Assembly (NCBI RefSeq): GCF_029690065.1
Contig: NZ_CP121463.1
Coordinates: forward strand, 868,001 to 932,000
DNA: 64,000 bases
Direction: 5' to 3'
Source of the DNA: Arthrobacter sp. Y-9
Lineage (GTDB): Bacteria; Actinomycetota; Actinomycetes; Actinomycetales; Micrococcaceae
Position numbers and translations under genes: made by a program. How positions within the stretch are numbered: position 1 is the stretch's first letter; every line of letters begins with the position of its first letter. This document shows positions 8,700-17,104 of the stretch, piece after piece. Below the pieces are notes generated by a model. That model was not told where the DNA came from. It made no database searches and worked only from the letters and a program-made list of their open reading frames with translations.

Positions 8700-9044
8700 A
8701 TGGTGCTGCTGGAGCCCGGCAGCCTCACCTTGCCGGGCGGGACGGCGGAACGGTTCGAAGGCGGGGACTTCGGGGTGGGTCTCTCCTACTTCCTCGTCCG
8801 GACCCCTCCGGGGAAGGGCCCCGCCGTGCACCGGCACCCCTACGTGGAGGCCTGGCTGATGCTGGAAGGCGAAGCGACCTTCCACCTCGACGACGGCGAC
8901 CGCCCTGTGGGCGCCGGATCCACGGTGATCGTCCCGGCAGGGCGCTGGCACGGTTTCACGAATCACGGCCAGGTCCCGCTGCTGATGGTCTGCCTGCATG
9001 ACTCACCGCGGATCATCCAGGAGTTCCGGGACCAGGACGGGTAA
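8700..9044 (+). CDS. Small cupin-domain protein
   Basis: 114 residues from ATG 8700. A single cupin barrel: motif 1 is PAVHRHPYVEAWLMLEGEATF and motif 2 PAGRWHGFTNHG, keeping the metal-binding His residues and a Glu. GGAG lies 4 nt before the ATG (rather close); a GTG at 8643 in the same frame would add 19 residues with no homology-like content. Divergent from the ArsR-type regulator. It could be a small dioxygenase, isomerase or sensor; the substrate cannot be told. Confidence 0.8.
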   Translation: MVLLEPGSLTLPGGTAERFEGGDFGVGLSYFLVRTPPGKGPAVHRHPYVEAWLMLEGEATFHLDDGDRPVGAGSTVIVPAGRWHGFTNHGQVPLLMVCLHDSPRIIQEFRDQDG

Positions 9045-9113
9045 TCCGTCCCGGCCGACCCGGCCGCGACGGAGCAGCACGACACGACGACCAACGACGA
9101 CGAAGGACACGAC

Positions 9114-9407
9114 ATGTCATTTCAGGCATATCTCGACGCGATCGAGGACAAGACCGGCAAGACCCCGCGGCAGCTGGTCGAGGAGGCCGAGGCCAAGGGC
9201 TTCGGCGAGGCGGGGGTGAAAGCGGGCGTGGTTCTCGAGTGGCTCAAGGACGAGTACGGCCTGGGGCGCGGGCATGGCATGGCGCTGGTTCACGTCCTGA
9301 AGAACGGACCCACCATCAGCGACAAACACGTGGGCAGTGGCGGCACCCATGCCGACGCGTCGACGGAACTGTGGCTCGACGGCAAGGCGAGCAAACCACA
9401 GCCGTGA
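9114..9407 (+). CDS. DUF4287 domain protein
   Basis: 97 residues with the DUF4287 pattern: SFQAYLDAIEDKTGKTPRQL, KAGVVLEWLKDEYGLGRGHGMALVHVL. Small soluble helical protein with no catalytic motif that I recognise. Members are common in actinobacteria, sometimes next to or fused with DUF5655. The function is unknown. Confidence 0.85.
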   Translation: MSFQAYLDAIEDKTGKTPRQLVEEAEAKGFGEAGVKAGVVLEWLKDEYGLGRGHGMALVHVLKNGPTISDKHVGSGGTHADASTELWLDGKASKPQP

Positions 9408-9469
9408 CGGCCGGAGCAGCGCTTTTCCACATACTCCACCTGGGGGACGCGGCCGGCTGCCGCGACGTT

Positions 9470-9475
9470 TAGGCT
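9470..9475 (+). promoter_or_regulatory. -10 box of histidine kinase gene (leaderless)
   Basis: TAGGCT seven nt before ATG 9483, with no ribosome-binding site between; transcription would start at or next to the start codon. Confidence 0.5.
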
Positions 9476-9482
9476 CGGGATC

Positions 9483-10784
9483 ATGAACAGTGCCCGCCGA
9501 CGCCGGATCGTCCAGTTCGGCATTCCGTGCGCCGTGGCGGTGGTCCAGGTTCTGGGCACGGTCGCCATGGCTCACTGGCGCGGCTTCGATCTGCCTCCGG
9601 TGACGATACTGTTCCTGCTCGCCGGTCCTGCCGCGCTGCTGTTCATGCGCCGCCGGCCGGCCCTGGTGCTCGCTGTCCAGGTGCTGCTCGCGGGCTGTTA
9701 TGTGCTTCTTTCCCTGCCCTGGGGACCGGTCTTCGTGGCCTTCGCCGTGGCCTTGTTCAATGCCTCGCTGCGAGGCCGGCGCTGGCAGTCGTGGGCCGTG
9801 GTGGGCCTCGTGGGGCTGCTGGCCGTGCTGCAGGAATTCGGATGGCTCCCTTTGCGCGAGGCGTTCTGGTCGCCGCCCTGGGCGGCCGGTTCGCGCTGGG
9901 CGGCCACGCCGGCCCTGGCGGCGGCGACCGCATGGCTGGCGGTCCTCGTCCTCCTGGGGGAGGCGGGCCGGCGTCGTCGGTCGAGGCTGGCGGAACTGAG
10001 AGAGCAGCGGGCGGCGCGGGAGCAGGCCGAACGGGACGAATACCTTCTGGCTCTGGCTCGCGACATTCATGACGTGGTCGGTCACTCGTTGTCGCTGATC
10101 AACGTGCAGGCGTCCGTTGCGCTCCATCTGGGGGAGAAGGACCCGGCGCGGCTGACCGAAGCGCTGCGGAACATCAAGGACGCGAGCAAGGACTCCCTGG
10201 CCGAGGTGCGGGACCTGCTGGATGTCCTGCGGGAGCAGCACCCGGCGGGTCATGAGTTCTCCCCGCCCGTGAGGGCCGGCGAGGATGCCTCCCGGAGCGC
10301 GCCTCGCACACCGCCCGTGCGTCACCGGTCCCTCGCCGAGGTGGAGGCCCTGGTGGAGGAGGCGCGCGCCGTCGGCGTGAGGGTGGAGATCGAACCACCC
10401 GACGGTCTGGAGGCCTGGCAGGCCGGACCTTCGTCTCTGAACCCTGCGACGGCGGATGCCCTGTTCCGGGCGGTCCAGGAAGGACTGAGCAACATCCGGC
10501 GGCACGCCGGTGCCCAGGAAGCCGTCCTGGAGTGCGGATCCCGCGAGGACGGGGTGTGGTTCCGGCTCAGCAGCCCGATGGACGGGACGACCAGTGCGAT
10601 ATCCGAGGGTCATGGGCTCCGCGGCATGAGGGAGCGTGTGGCCGCGTGCGGCGGATGGATGTCCGTCCTCGCGGAGGGCGGCCGCTTCCTTCTCGAGGTC
10701 GGTGTGCCCCGACCGGTGGATAGCCCGTCGAGCGGCGCGGACGACGACAGCACGGGAACTCCGGGGGCGGAAGGAGCACTATGA
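9483..10784 (+). CDS. NarL-type sensor histidine kinase (HisKA_3)
   Basis: 433 residues. The first 165 are hydrophobic with four to five membrane segments and no sizeable external domain, as in DesK/LiaS-like intramembrane sensors. A coiled region (about 165-185) leads to the phosphorylation motif ALARDIHDVVGHSLSLINVQ. The ATPase domain has the N box NIRRHAGAQEAV and the G box GHGLRGMRERV. A linker around residues 250-290 is Arg/Pro rich. It overlaps the response regulator by 4 bp (ATGA), so the two are translated together. The stimulus is unknown; the SHOCT peptide downstream could be a target. Confidence 0.93.
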   Translation: MNSARRRRIVQFGIPCAVAVVQVLGTVAMAHWRGFDLPPVTILFLLAGPAALLFMRRRPALVLAVQVLLAGCYVLLSLPWGPVFVAFAVALFNASLRGRRWQSWAVVGLVGLLAVLQEFGWLPLREAFWSPPWAAGSRWAATPALAAATAWLAVLVLLGEAGRRRRSRLAELREQRAAREQAERDEYLLALARDIHDVVGHSLSLINVQASVALHLGEKDPARLTEALRNIKDASKDSLAEVRDLLDVLREQHPAGHEFSPPVRAGEDASRSAPRTPPVRHRSLAEVEALVEEARAVGVRVEIEPPDGLEAWQAGPSSLNPATADALFRAVQEGLSNIRRHAGAQEAVLECGSREDGVWFRLSSPMDGTTSAISEGHGLRGMRERVAACGGWMSVLAEGGRFLLEVGVPRPVDSPSSGADDDSTGTPGAEGAL

Positions 10785-11467
10785 CGACCAGCGAATCAGA
10801 AACCGACCGTCCCATCCGGGTGGCGCTCGCGGACGACCAGGGTCTCATCCGGGCCGGGTTCCGGGCCTTGATCGACGCGGAGGGCGGCCTGGCGATCGTG
10901 GGAGAGGCGTCCACCGGGCGTGAGGCAGTGGCTCTCGCACGGCGGGCCCGGCCGGACGTGATGCTGATGGATATCCGCATGCCGGATGGCGACGGGCTGG
11001 AGGCCACCCGGGACATCGCCCGCCAGGGTCCGTTGCCGCGCATCATCATCCTCACCACCTTCGGGCTGGACGAGTACATCGTGGACGCGATCAGGGCCGG
11101 CGCCGCAGGGTTCCTCGTCAAGGACACCGAACCGGCGGAGCTGCTGCGGGCCATCCGTGCGGTCCACGACGGCGACGCGCTCCTCTCGGCGCCGGTCACC
11201 CGTCGGGTCCTGGACTACCTCAAGGGCCAGGGCGGTTCGGCGGCGCCCCGGAGCCTGGCCGAGATCACCGAACGCGAGCGGGAAGTGCTGGCGCTGGTCG
11301 GTGAAGGGCTCAACAATGCTGAGATCGCCGAGCGCCTCTACATCACGCCCCTCACGGCCAAGACCCACGTCTCCCGGATCATGGGCAAGCTGGGGTGCCG
11401 GGACCGGGCGCAGCTGGTGGTCGCCGCCTACGAGTCCGGGCTGGTCAGGCCGGGATGGACGCCGTGA
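10781..11467 (+). CDS. NarL/FixJ-family response regulator
   Basis: 228 residues. Receiver domain with the phospho-acceptor Asp in PDVMLMDIRMPDGDG, Thr in IILTTF and Lys in FLVKD. The LuxR-type DNA-binding domain follows: LAEITEREREVLALVGEG, NAEIAERLYITPLTAKTHVSRI. Partner of the overlapping kinase. Confidence 0.95.
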   Translation: MTTSESETDRPIRVALADDQGLIRAGFRALIDAEGGLAIVGEASTGREAVALARRARPDVMLMDIRMPDGDGLEATRDIARQGPLPRIIILTTFGLDEYIVDAIRAGAAGFLVKDTEPAELLRAIRAVHDGDALLSAPVTRRVLDYLKGQGGSAAPRSLAEITEREREVLALVGEGLNNAEIAERLYITPLTAKTHVSRIMGKLGCRDRAQLVVAAYESGLVRPGWTP

Positions 11468-11949
11468 CCTGGAGGTGTCTTCGCTGATGCTGTGACGCTG
11501 AGATGCAGGACCGCTTCGCCCCGGGAGGCCGGCGTCGAGGTGCCCATTCGACGCCGCATTTCCGTCACGCGCCGACGCTGCGGTGGTGGCACTGCGACCC
11601 CGGTGACCTGGGTGGTCCCGTCCCGTGGCTCGGTGGCCTGCTGATCCCGTGTCGGCGCGGTCCTCGGGAGTGGTGGCTACTTACCCTCTCGGGGACCGGG
11701 CCGCGGCGACGCTGCATTGGTGGCTCTGTGCTTCTGTGGCCCTGTGGCCCTGTGGCCCTCCGAGGCAGTGTCGCTCCGTCACTGCCAGCCCCAGGAGTGC
11801 TCCGGACCCGTACTCCCGCGGGAGTACACGCGCTCGCGAAGTGTTTCCCCACGGCAGACGCCTCAACACAACGATCCGCGAAGGATGGAATCAGGCCGGA
11901 ACACCGGCCCGTCACGGCCGTCGAGTACGGCCCCACGAAAGGTTCCATC
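11468..11949. other. 482-bp gap between response regulator and SHOCT gene
   Basis: No convincing gene. It holds a threefold tandem GTGGCCCT (about 11735-11760), a hairpin GGCAGTG/CACTGCC near 11764-11786, and a perfect 18-bp palindrome GTACTCCCGCGGGAGTAC at 11810-11827, about 120 bp before the SHOCT gene, which could be an operator. Open frames here are chance high-GC frames. Confidence 0.6.
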
Positions 11950-12219
11950 ATGGTCACCACAGCACTTCTGGCAGCCCCGGCCATCGCCGCTCATGGCATG
12001 TGGGCCGGGGGATTCTTTCCCTGGTTCCTCATCTTCCCGTTGTTCTGGTTCATCCTGCTCTTCGTCGGGCTGTTCTTCTTCGCCCGTCGCCGGCGTCACT
12101 GGGCCGGGCAGGCCGGCCGGATGGGCGCGGAGTCGGTCCTGCGGGAACGCTATGCCCGCGGAGAGATCGACGAGACCGAGTACCGCCAGCGCCTGGAAGT
12201 CCTCCGAGCGAACTCCTGA
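11950..12219 (+). CDS. SHOCT-domain membrane peptide
   Basis: 89 residues. One or two hydrophobic segments (FFPWFLIFPLFWFILLFVGL), then a basic stop-transfer RRRRH and a C-terminal SHOCT motif, VLRERYARGEIDETEYRQRL, which is known for short proteins and oligomerisation tails. ATG 11950 is preceded by GAAAGG at 10 nt. The frame stays open upstream to 11503, but that part is not protein-like. Lies downstream of the two-component pair; a regulatory link is only a guess. Confidence 0.85.
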   Translation: MVTTALLAAPAIAAHGMWAGGFFPWFLIFPLFWFILLFVGLFFFARRRRHWAGQAGRMGAESVLRERYARGEIDETEYRQRLEVLRANS

Positions 12220-12249
12220 TCCGGTCGGGTGTCGGGAGCCACTTCCCCT

Positions 12250-12317
12250 CGAGTCCGCTGGCAAAGGGGTGAATCCGCTACATCTGAGAGCGGATTCACC
12301 CCCTCACCAGCGGACTC
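12250..12317. repeat. 68-bp palindromic repeat, family A copy 1
   Basis: Outer arms GAGTCCGCTGG/CCAGCGGACTC and inner arms GGGTGAATCCGCT/AGCGGATTCACCC separated by 5-nt internal bulges, with a 9-nt tip. A related unit of exactly the same length lies at 51299-51366. It starts 30 bp after the SHOCT stop codon and may work as a terminator, but has no T-run. Confidence 0.8.
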
Positions 12318-12373
12318 AGCCGACTCGAGGCCAGCCCGAGAGCCCTCAAGCCGGCCCGGCCCCATCCTCCGCT

Positions 12374-12440
12374 GAACTCGCTACGAATCGACTGACCTCG
12401 CTACCCGGAGTAGCGAGGTCAACCAGTTCCTAGCGAGTTC
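12374..12440. repeat. 67-bp palindromic repeat, family B copy 1
   Basis: Nested arms GAACTCGCTA/TAGCGAGTTC (outer) and GACCTCGCTAC/GTAGCGAGGTC (inner) with 10-nt internal loops. A direct copy lies at 12645-12711, identical at 63 of 67 positions. Confidence 0.85.
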
Positions 12441-12644
12441 GGTCGGCCGAACGGGCCACGGATAGCGAGGTCAGCCTCCGGTGCAACCATAGACTCCGAA
12501 GTCAGGGCTCACGCAGCCATGGAAATCGCCCTCGGAAATCTCTGCGGTCCGAGCGGGTCCCGGACCGAGGCGTCGACTGCGTGAGAACGGCCCGACCCTC
12601 CCTCCCAACGGCATTCTCACCCTGGCGGAGACTCACACTTCGCT
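12441..12644. other. Spacer between the two family B repeats
   Basis: About 200 bp with no gene-like frame. It contains a further half unit, TAGCGAGGTCAGCC, at about 12463, and GTCCGAGCGGGTCCCGGAC near 12547. I see nothing else. Confidence 0.5.
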
Positions 12645-12711
12645 GAACTCGCTACGAATCGACTGAAATCGCTACCCGGAGTAGCGAGGTCAACCCGTTC
12701 ATAGCGAGTTC
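12645..12711. repeat. 67-bp palindromic repeat, family B copy 2
   Basis: Direct repeat of 12374-12440 with four substitutions; two of them (GAAATC for GACCTC) break the inner stem while the outer stem stays perfect. An isolated degenerate relative, CCTAGCGGGTTCGCC, follows near 12751. Confidence 0.85.
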
Positions 12712-12885
12712 AGGACGGTGGCGAGTGCGAGACAGCAAGGCCAGCCCCTTCCTAGCGGGTTCGCCGCTGTGCCCCCGCCCCCTTCGGCGGACAGCGAGCA
12801 CCCCGCACCACGCCCCTCCCACCCCGTCCGTTCGCCCGGCGGGAACATGGACGGGCGGGGTCCGGGATTGAGAGAGAATGGAAGC

Positions 12886-13452
12886 ATGCGATCTCTTGGA
12901 CCCGAAGACACCCAGTCCGGCGCCGGCACGCGCTTCAGCGCCGCCAAGGCGAGCACCTTCAGGATCGGCGGCCTGGGCATGTCCGTCCTGGTCCTCGCCT
13001 TCCTGGTGGCCGTGATCTTCGCCGCGAACCAGAACAGCGTGGTGGGCTGGTTCGTCGCCGTCATCTCGCTGGGATGGCTGCTCCTCGCGGCGTTCGTCGT
13101 GTTCAGCATCCAGCGTGCGACCAAGCGCGCCGCGGCCAAGCTGAATGAAGCGAGCAACGCCTTCAACGCGGCGGCCGGCCGGGCGCCGACGTCGTCCTCC
13201 GAGGGGACCCGCCTGGTGGCGCAGGACGGCGAGTCCACGCGCATGCGGGACATGAAGCTGGACCACTCGTTCAAGATCGTCCAGGTGCAGGCCCGGGTGA
13301 TCGAGGAGGAGCTTGCCAAGGGCTCCGCAGGGGACCAGGACATGGTCGCCCGCGCCCTCGAGACCATCACCATCACCGCCACCAACGCACGTGACATGAT
13401 CAAGTCCGGCGGGGCCACCGAGGCACCGGTGACCGGCACCGTCATCGACTAG
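12886..13452 (+). CDS. Two-helix membrane protein, unknown function
   Basis: 188 residues from ATG 12886 with a weak GGAA about 3 nt upstream; an upstream start at 12718 would run through repeat DNA. Residues 30-55 and 60-85 form two membrane segments (GMSVLVLAFLVAVIFAANQ; WFVAVISLGWLLLAAFVVF), followed by a soluble helical domain (SIQRATKRAAAKLNEASNAF) with a conserved-looking MRDMKLDHSFKIVQVQARVI stretch. I do not recognise the family. Confidence 0.75.
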   Translation: MRSLGPEDTQSGAGTRFSAAKASTFRIGGLGMSVLVLAFLVAVIFAANQNSVVGWFVAVISLGWLLLAAFVVFSIQRATKRAAAKLNEASNAFNAAAGRAPTSSSEGTRLVAQDGESTRMRDMKLDHSFKIVQVQARVIEEELAKGSAGDQDMVARALETITITATNARDMIKSGGATEAPVTGTVID

Positions 13453-13455
13453 AGT
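13450..13455 (+). promoter_or_regulatory. -10 box of xthA (leaderless)
   Basis: TAGAGT seven nt before GTG 13463, overlapping the stop codon of the preceding gene. Confidence 0.45.
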
Positions 13456-13462
13456 TACGAGG

Positions 13463-14281
13463 GTGAACGTGGCTGAGAAGGACTATCTGCGCATTGCGAC
13501 CGTCAACGTCAACGGCATCCGGGCCGCCTACCGCAAGGGCATGGCCGAATGGCTCGCCGGCCGGGACGTGGACATCCTCACGCTTCAGGAGGTTCGCGCC
13601 CCTGACGATGTGGTCTTCGACCTGATCGGTGAGGGCTGGCACATCCTGCACGCCGAGGCGGAAGCCAAGGGCCGTGCCGGCGTCGCGCTGGTCTCCCGGG
13701 AGAAGCCCCTCGCCACGCGCGTGGGCATCGGTGATGACTACTTCGCCACCACGGGCCGCTGGGTGGAAGCCGACTTCGGGCTCCCCAACGGCGAGAAGCT
13801 CACGGTCGTGAGTGCCTACGTGCACTCGGGTGAAGTGGACACCCCCAAGCAGGTGGACAAGTACCGCTTCCTCGACACGATGATCACCCGCCTGCCGGCA
13901 CTGGCCGCCGAGAGCGACCACGTCCTGATCACGGGTGACCTCAACGTCGGCCACACCGAGCTGGACATCAAGAACTGGCGCGGAAACACCAAGCGCGCGG
14001 GCTTCCTGCCGGAGGAGCGCGCTTACTTCGACCGGTTCTTCGGTGAGGAGATCGGGTTCAAGGACGTGGCACGTGAGCTGGCCGGACCGGTGGACGGTCC
14101 GTACACCTGGTGGTCCCAGCGGGGCCAGGCGTTCGACAACGACACGGGTTGGCGTATCGACTACCACATGGCCACCCCCGCCCTCGCCGCCCGTGCGCGG
14201 CAGGCCGTGGTGGACCGCGCAGCCAGCTACGACACCCGTTTCTCCGACCACGCACCCCTGGTGGTCGACTACAGCCTCTGA
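13463..14281 (+). CDS. xthA: Exodeoxyribonuclease III (AP endonuclease)
   Basis: 272 residues of the EEP (Exo-Endo-Phosphatase) fold, acting in base-excision repair on abasic sites and 3'-blocked ends. Seen: IATVNVNGIRAAY (Asn), LTLQEVRAP (metal Glu), AYVHSGE, ITGDLNVGHTELDIKNW (Asp/Asn), and SDHAPLVVDYSL (catalytic Asp-His). Start is ambiguous: GTG 13463 fits the leaderless pattern after TAGAGT, while GTG 13469 has GAGG 6 nt upstream; the difference is two residues. Confidence 0.93.
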   Translation: MNVAEKDYLRIATVNVNGIRAAYRKGMAEWLAGRDVDILTLQEVRAPDDVVFDLIGEGWHILHAEAEAKGRAGVALVSREKPLATRVGIGDDYFATTGRWVEADFGLPNGEKLTVVSAYVHSGEVDTPKQVDKYRFLDTMITRLPALAAESDHVLITGDLNVGHTELDIKNWRGNTKRAGFLPEERAYFDRFFGEEIGFKDVARELAGPVDGPYTWWSQRGQAFDNDTGWRIDYHMATPALAARARQAVVDRAASYDTRFSDHAPLVVDYSL

Positions 14282-14323
14282 GAGGCAGCGCGCCGGGGTG
14301 ACCCGCGCGTTCCCAAGGACACC

Positions 14324-15388
14324 ATGAGCCACAACACCATCACCGAAGAAGAATTCCTCACCCTGCACGCCGACCGCAGGCCCCGCGTCCTCTCCGGGAT
14401 GCAGCCGTCCGCGGATTCGCTGCACCTGGGCAACTACCTGGGGGCCCTGGTCAACTGGGTCAAGGCCCAGGAGGATTACGACTCCTTCTACTTCATCCCG
14501 GACATGCACGCGATCACCGTGCCCCAGGACCCGGCCGAGCTGGCCGAGCGCACCCGGCGGACGGCCGCTCAGTACATCGCCGGCGGCATCGACGTCGAAA
14601 AGTCCACGCTGTTCGTCCAGTCCCACGTGCCCGAGCACGCACAGCTGGCCTGGGTCATGATGTGCATCACCGGTTTCGGTGAGGCCTCCCGGATGACCCA
14701 GTTCAAGGACAAGTCGGCCAAGGGCGGTCTGGACTCGGCGGGCGTGGGCCTGTTCACCTACCCCATGCTCATGGCCGCGGACATCCTGCTCTACCTGCCG
14801 GACGCCGTGCCGGTGGGTGACGACCAGAAGCAGCACGTGGAGCTGGCCCGTGACCTGGCCCAGCGCTTCAACCACCGCTTCGGCGAGACGTTCCGCCTGC
14901 CCAAGGCCCTGATCCGCAAGGACGGCGCCCGGATCTACGATCTGCAGGCGCCCACGTCCAAGATGTCCAAGTCCGCGTCGAGCCCGAACGGCCTCATCAA
15001 CATCCTCGATGAGCCGAAGGTGATCGCCAAGCGCATCAAGTCCGCCGTGACGGATGCGGGCACGGAGATCTCCTTCGACCGCCAGGAGAAGCCGGGCGTC
15101 AGCAACCTGCTCGAGATCCTCTCCACCGTGAGTGACACCCCCGTGGAGACGCTGGTCGGGGAGTTCGAGGGCAAGATGTACGGCCACCTCAAGGTCGCCG
15201 TCGCGGACGCCGTCGTCGAGCGTCTGGAGCCGATCCGGGCCCGCACGCTGGAACTGCTGGAGGATCCGGCCGAACTCGACCGTCTGCTGGCCCGGGGCGC
15301 GGAGAAGGCCCGAGCCGTCGCCGCGCCGGTGCTCGCGGACGTCTACGAGAAGGTGGGTTTCCTGGCTCCTGCAGGACAGGCAGACTGA
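14324..15388 (+). CDS. trpS: Tryptophanyl-tRNA synthetase
   Basis: 354 residues, class I synthetase. The HIGH-equivalent is in [15 protein letters not shown] and the KMSKS loop is intact as [20 protein letters not shown] and [17 protein letters not shown] are typical TrpRS segments. ATG start with AAGGA 5 nt upstream. Four bp before the next gene, so co-transcribed. Confidence 0.96.
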   Translation: MSHNTITEEEFLTLHADRRPRVLSGMQPSADSLHLGNYLGALVNWVKAQEDYDSFYFIPDMHAITVPQDPAELAERTRRTAAQYIAGGIDVEKSTLFVQSHVPEHAQLAWVMMCITGFGEASRMTQFKDKSAKGGLDSAGVGLFTYPMLMAADILLYLPDAVPVGDDQKQHVELARDLAQRFNHRFGETFRLPKALIRKDGARIYDLQAPTSKMSKSASSPNGLINILDEPKVIAKRIKSAVTDAGTEISFDRQEKPGVSNLLEILSTVSDTPVETLVGEFEGKMYGHLKVAVADAVVERLEPIRARTLELLEDPAELDRLLARGAEKARAVAAPVLADVYEKVGFLAPAGQAD

Positions 15389-15392
15389 ACCC

Positions 15393-15980
15393 ATGTGCCA
15401 GGAGCCGAACGCCGGGGGCGCCGTCACTCAGCAGGGTCCCGACCCTGCTGAGGAGGCGCAGCCCTGCGTCGGCGTGATCATCGGCTTCCCGGAGGACATC
15501 GCGTCCGAACTCCAGGTCTGGCGTGCCTCCTTCGGCGATCCCATGGCCTCCCACGTCCCCGCGCACATCACGCTGGTGACGACCACCCCGGCCGCCGACT
15601 GGCCCAGCGCACTGGAGCACGTCCGCTCGGTCGCCACGGACACGGATCCGTTCACCATCACCCTGAACGGCACCGGATCCTTCCGGCCCGTGTCACCCGT
15701 GGTGTACCTGAACGTGGTCGACGGATTCGAAGACTGCGTGCAGCTGCACGAGGCCCTTCAGGCCGGGCCGCTGGACCGCGAACCAGCCTTCCCCTATCAC
15801 CCGCACGTCACCGTGGCCCATGATGTAGGGGAGAGCAGTCTGACCGACGCCGAGGAGGCCCTGGCCTCCTACGCGGCCACCATCACGGTGGACCGCATCG
15901 GTGTGTACGAGCACGTGGCCAACGGATTCTGGAAACTACGGGAGGAAGTTCCTCTTGGCGGGACACCGAAACAGCGCTGA
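15393..15980 (+). CDS. 2'-5' RNA ligase/2H phosphoesterase family protein
   Basis: 195 residues. Both HxTx motifs of the 2H phosphoesterase fold are present: AHITLV (about residue 48) and HPHVTVAH (about 136). The order IIGFPEDIASELQ at the start and ANGFWKLREEV at the end fits actinobacterial members found after trpS. The substrate is unknown; members hydrolyse cyclic phosphodiesters or 2'-phospho-RNA ends. The last 26 bp overlap the next gene. Confidence 0.85.
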   Translation: MCQEPNAGGAVTQQGPDPAEEAQPCVGVIIGFPEDIASELQVWRASFGDPMASHVPAHITLVTTTPAADWPSALEHVRSVATDTDPFTITLNGTGSFRPVSPVVYLNVVDGFEDCVQLHEALQAGPLDREPAFPYHPHVTVAHDVGESSLTDAEEALASYAATITVDRIGVYEHVANGFWKLREEVPLGGTPKQR

Positions 15981-17022
15981 GGCGCCCGAGAACAGCACAG
16001 AACCCTTGCCGGAGGACCCGGCGGGGGAGGAGGTCTCGCCTCTCGACAGGGCGGGCCTCCGCCGTGAGGAACGACGACGCCGGGACGCCCTCTGGCGCGG
16101 ATTCGGTCAGGGTCAGCGGACTCCCGCCTTCCTCGTGGCCTTCTTCGCCTGGCTGGCGGCCCTGAGTGCCACCTGGCTTCCCCTGAGGGTCTGGGGCAAC
16201 TTCCAGGCCCGCAACGGCTCGCTCGTGGCGGGCGGGGTGGCTTTCCGGATGTTCTTCTCGATCGGCGCGCTGACGGTGGCCGGTTTCGGCATCGGTGGCC
16301 TGGTGCTCAACGGACACCCGGAATTCCGTGACAGCATCCTGACCGCCGCGTCCAAAGCACTGCCCGGCGTGCTCAAACGCGGTGACGGCCCGGGCCTCAT
16401 CGACCCCGACAAGTTCCTCGATCCCGGCGGCCTGAGCTGGACCGTGGTCCTGTCCCTGATCGTCGCCCTGTTCAGCTCGCTGGGCTGGATCGGCGGCACC
16501 CGCGAGGGCATGCGGCAGGTGGCCGTGCAGTCGCCTCTCAAGGAGAACTTCGTCGTCGCGCGGCTCCTGGACCTGGCCACCCTCCTGCTGATGGCGCTGG
16601 CTCTGCTGCTCAGCGTCGGCATCACCCTGCTCTCCAGCGACCTGCTGGCCCACCTCCTGGCCGGCACACCCTTCGAACGGGTCGTGCGGTTCCCGTTCCT
16701 GGCGATCGCCGCGGGCCTGATCCTGAACGGCTGCACCGGGGCGCTGCTGATGCGCGTGGGAGCCCGGCTGAAGTTCCCGCGCCGCCCGTTCCTCGAGGGC
16801 GTCGTGATCTGTGCCGTCATCCTGACGATCATGCAGGCCTTGAGCAGCGAACTGCTCGGCATGGCCACCAAGAACCCGGTCATGGCGTCGTTCGGGATCG
16901 TCGTGGGTGTCCTGGTGTGGCTGAACCTGCTCAGCATGGTGCTGCTGCTGTGCACGTCGTGGACCACCGTGCGTGCGGCCGACGTCGAAGCGGCATCCCC
17001 CACAGGGTCTGACGAGGCCTGA
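15955..17022 (+). CDS. YihY/BrkB family membrane protein
   Basis: 355 residues from TTG 15955, chosen because GGGAGGAAG sits at ideal distance; it lies inside the 3' end of the preceding gene. After a charged 60-residue cytoplasmic tail come about six membrane helices typical of the YihY/UPF0761 family (ARNGSLVAGGVAFRMFFSIGAL at the first conserved segment; a long loop around RGDGPGLIDPDKFLD; FGIVVGVLVWLNLLSMVLLL near the end). The role of the family is not settled; once mis-named ribonuclease BN. Third gene of the trpS operon. Confidence 0.88.
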   Translation: MAGHRNSAEAPENSTEPLPEDPAGEEVSPLDRAGLRREERRRRDALWRGFGQGQRTPAFLVAFFAWLAALSATWLPLRVWGNFQARNGSLVAGGVAFRMFFSIGALTVAGFGIGGLVLNGHPEFRDSILTAASKALPGVLKRGDGPGLIDPDKFLDPGGLSWTVVLSLIVALFSSLGWIGGTREGMRQVAVQSPLKENFVVARLLDLATLLLMALALLLSVGITLLSSDLLAHLLAGTPFERVVRFPFLAIAAGLILNGCTGALLMRVGARLKFPRRPFLEGVVICAVILTIMQALSSELLGMATKNPVMASFGIVVGVLVWLNLLSMVLLLCTSWTTVRAADVEAASPTGSDEA

Positions 17023-17104
17023 GCGGCCGTCGGCGGGCTTCGCCGGCACCTGCGTGCTCCCTGGCCGCCGCGGTCCCTCTGGCCCCTTGAGTCCCCCGCC
17101 GACC

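Noticed and set aside
11503-11949. 150-codon upstream extension of the SHOCT peptide
   Set aside because: Arg/Pro/Gly-rich composition, tandem GTGGCCCT repeats inside, and a good ribosome-binding site at 11935-11940 for ATG 11950.
12250-12711. Possible CRISPR array in the repeat-rich gap
   Set aside because: Only two copies of a 67-bp repeat with a 204-bp spacer, strong internal symmetry, and no cas genes; it does not fit CRISPR geometry.
13442-15427. A 661-codon minus-strand frame across xthA and trpS
   Set aside because: Both underlying + genes are intact known enzymes; the antisense translation is His/Val/Gly/Asp low-complexity, typical of shadows.
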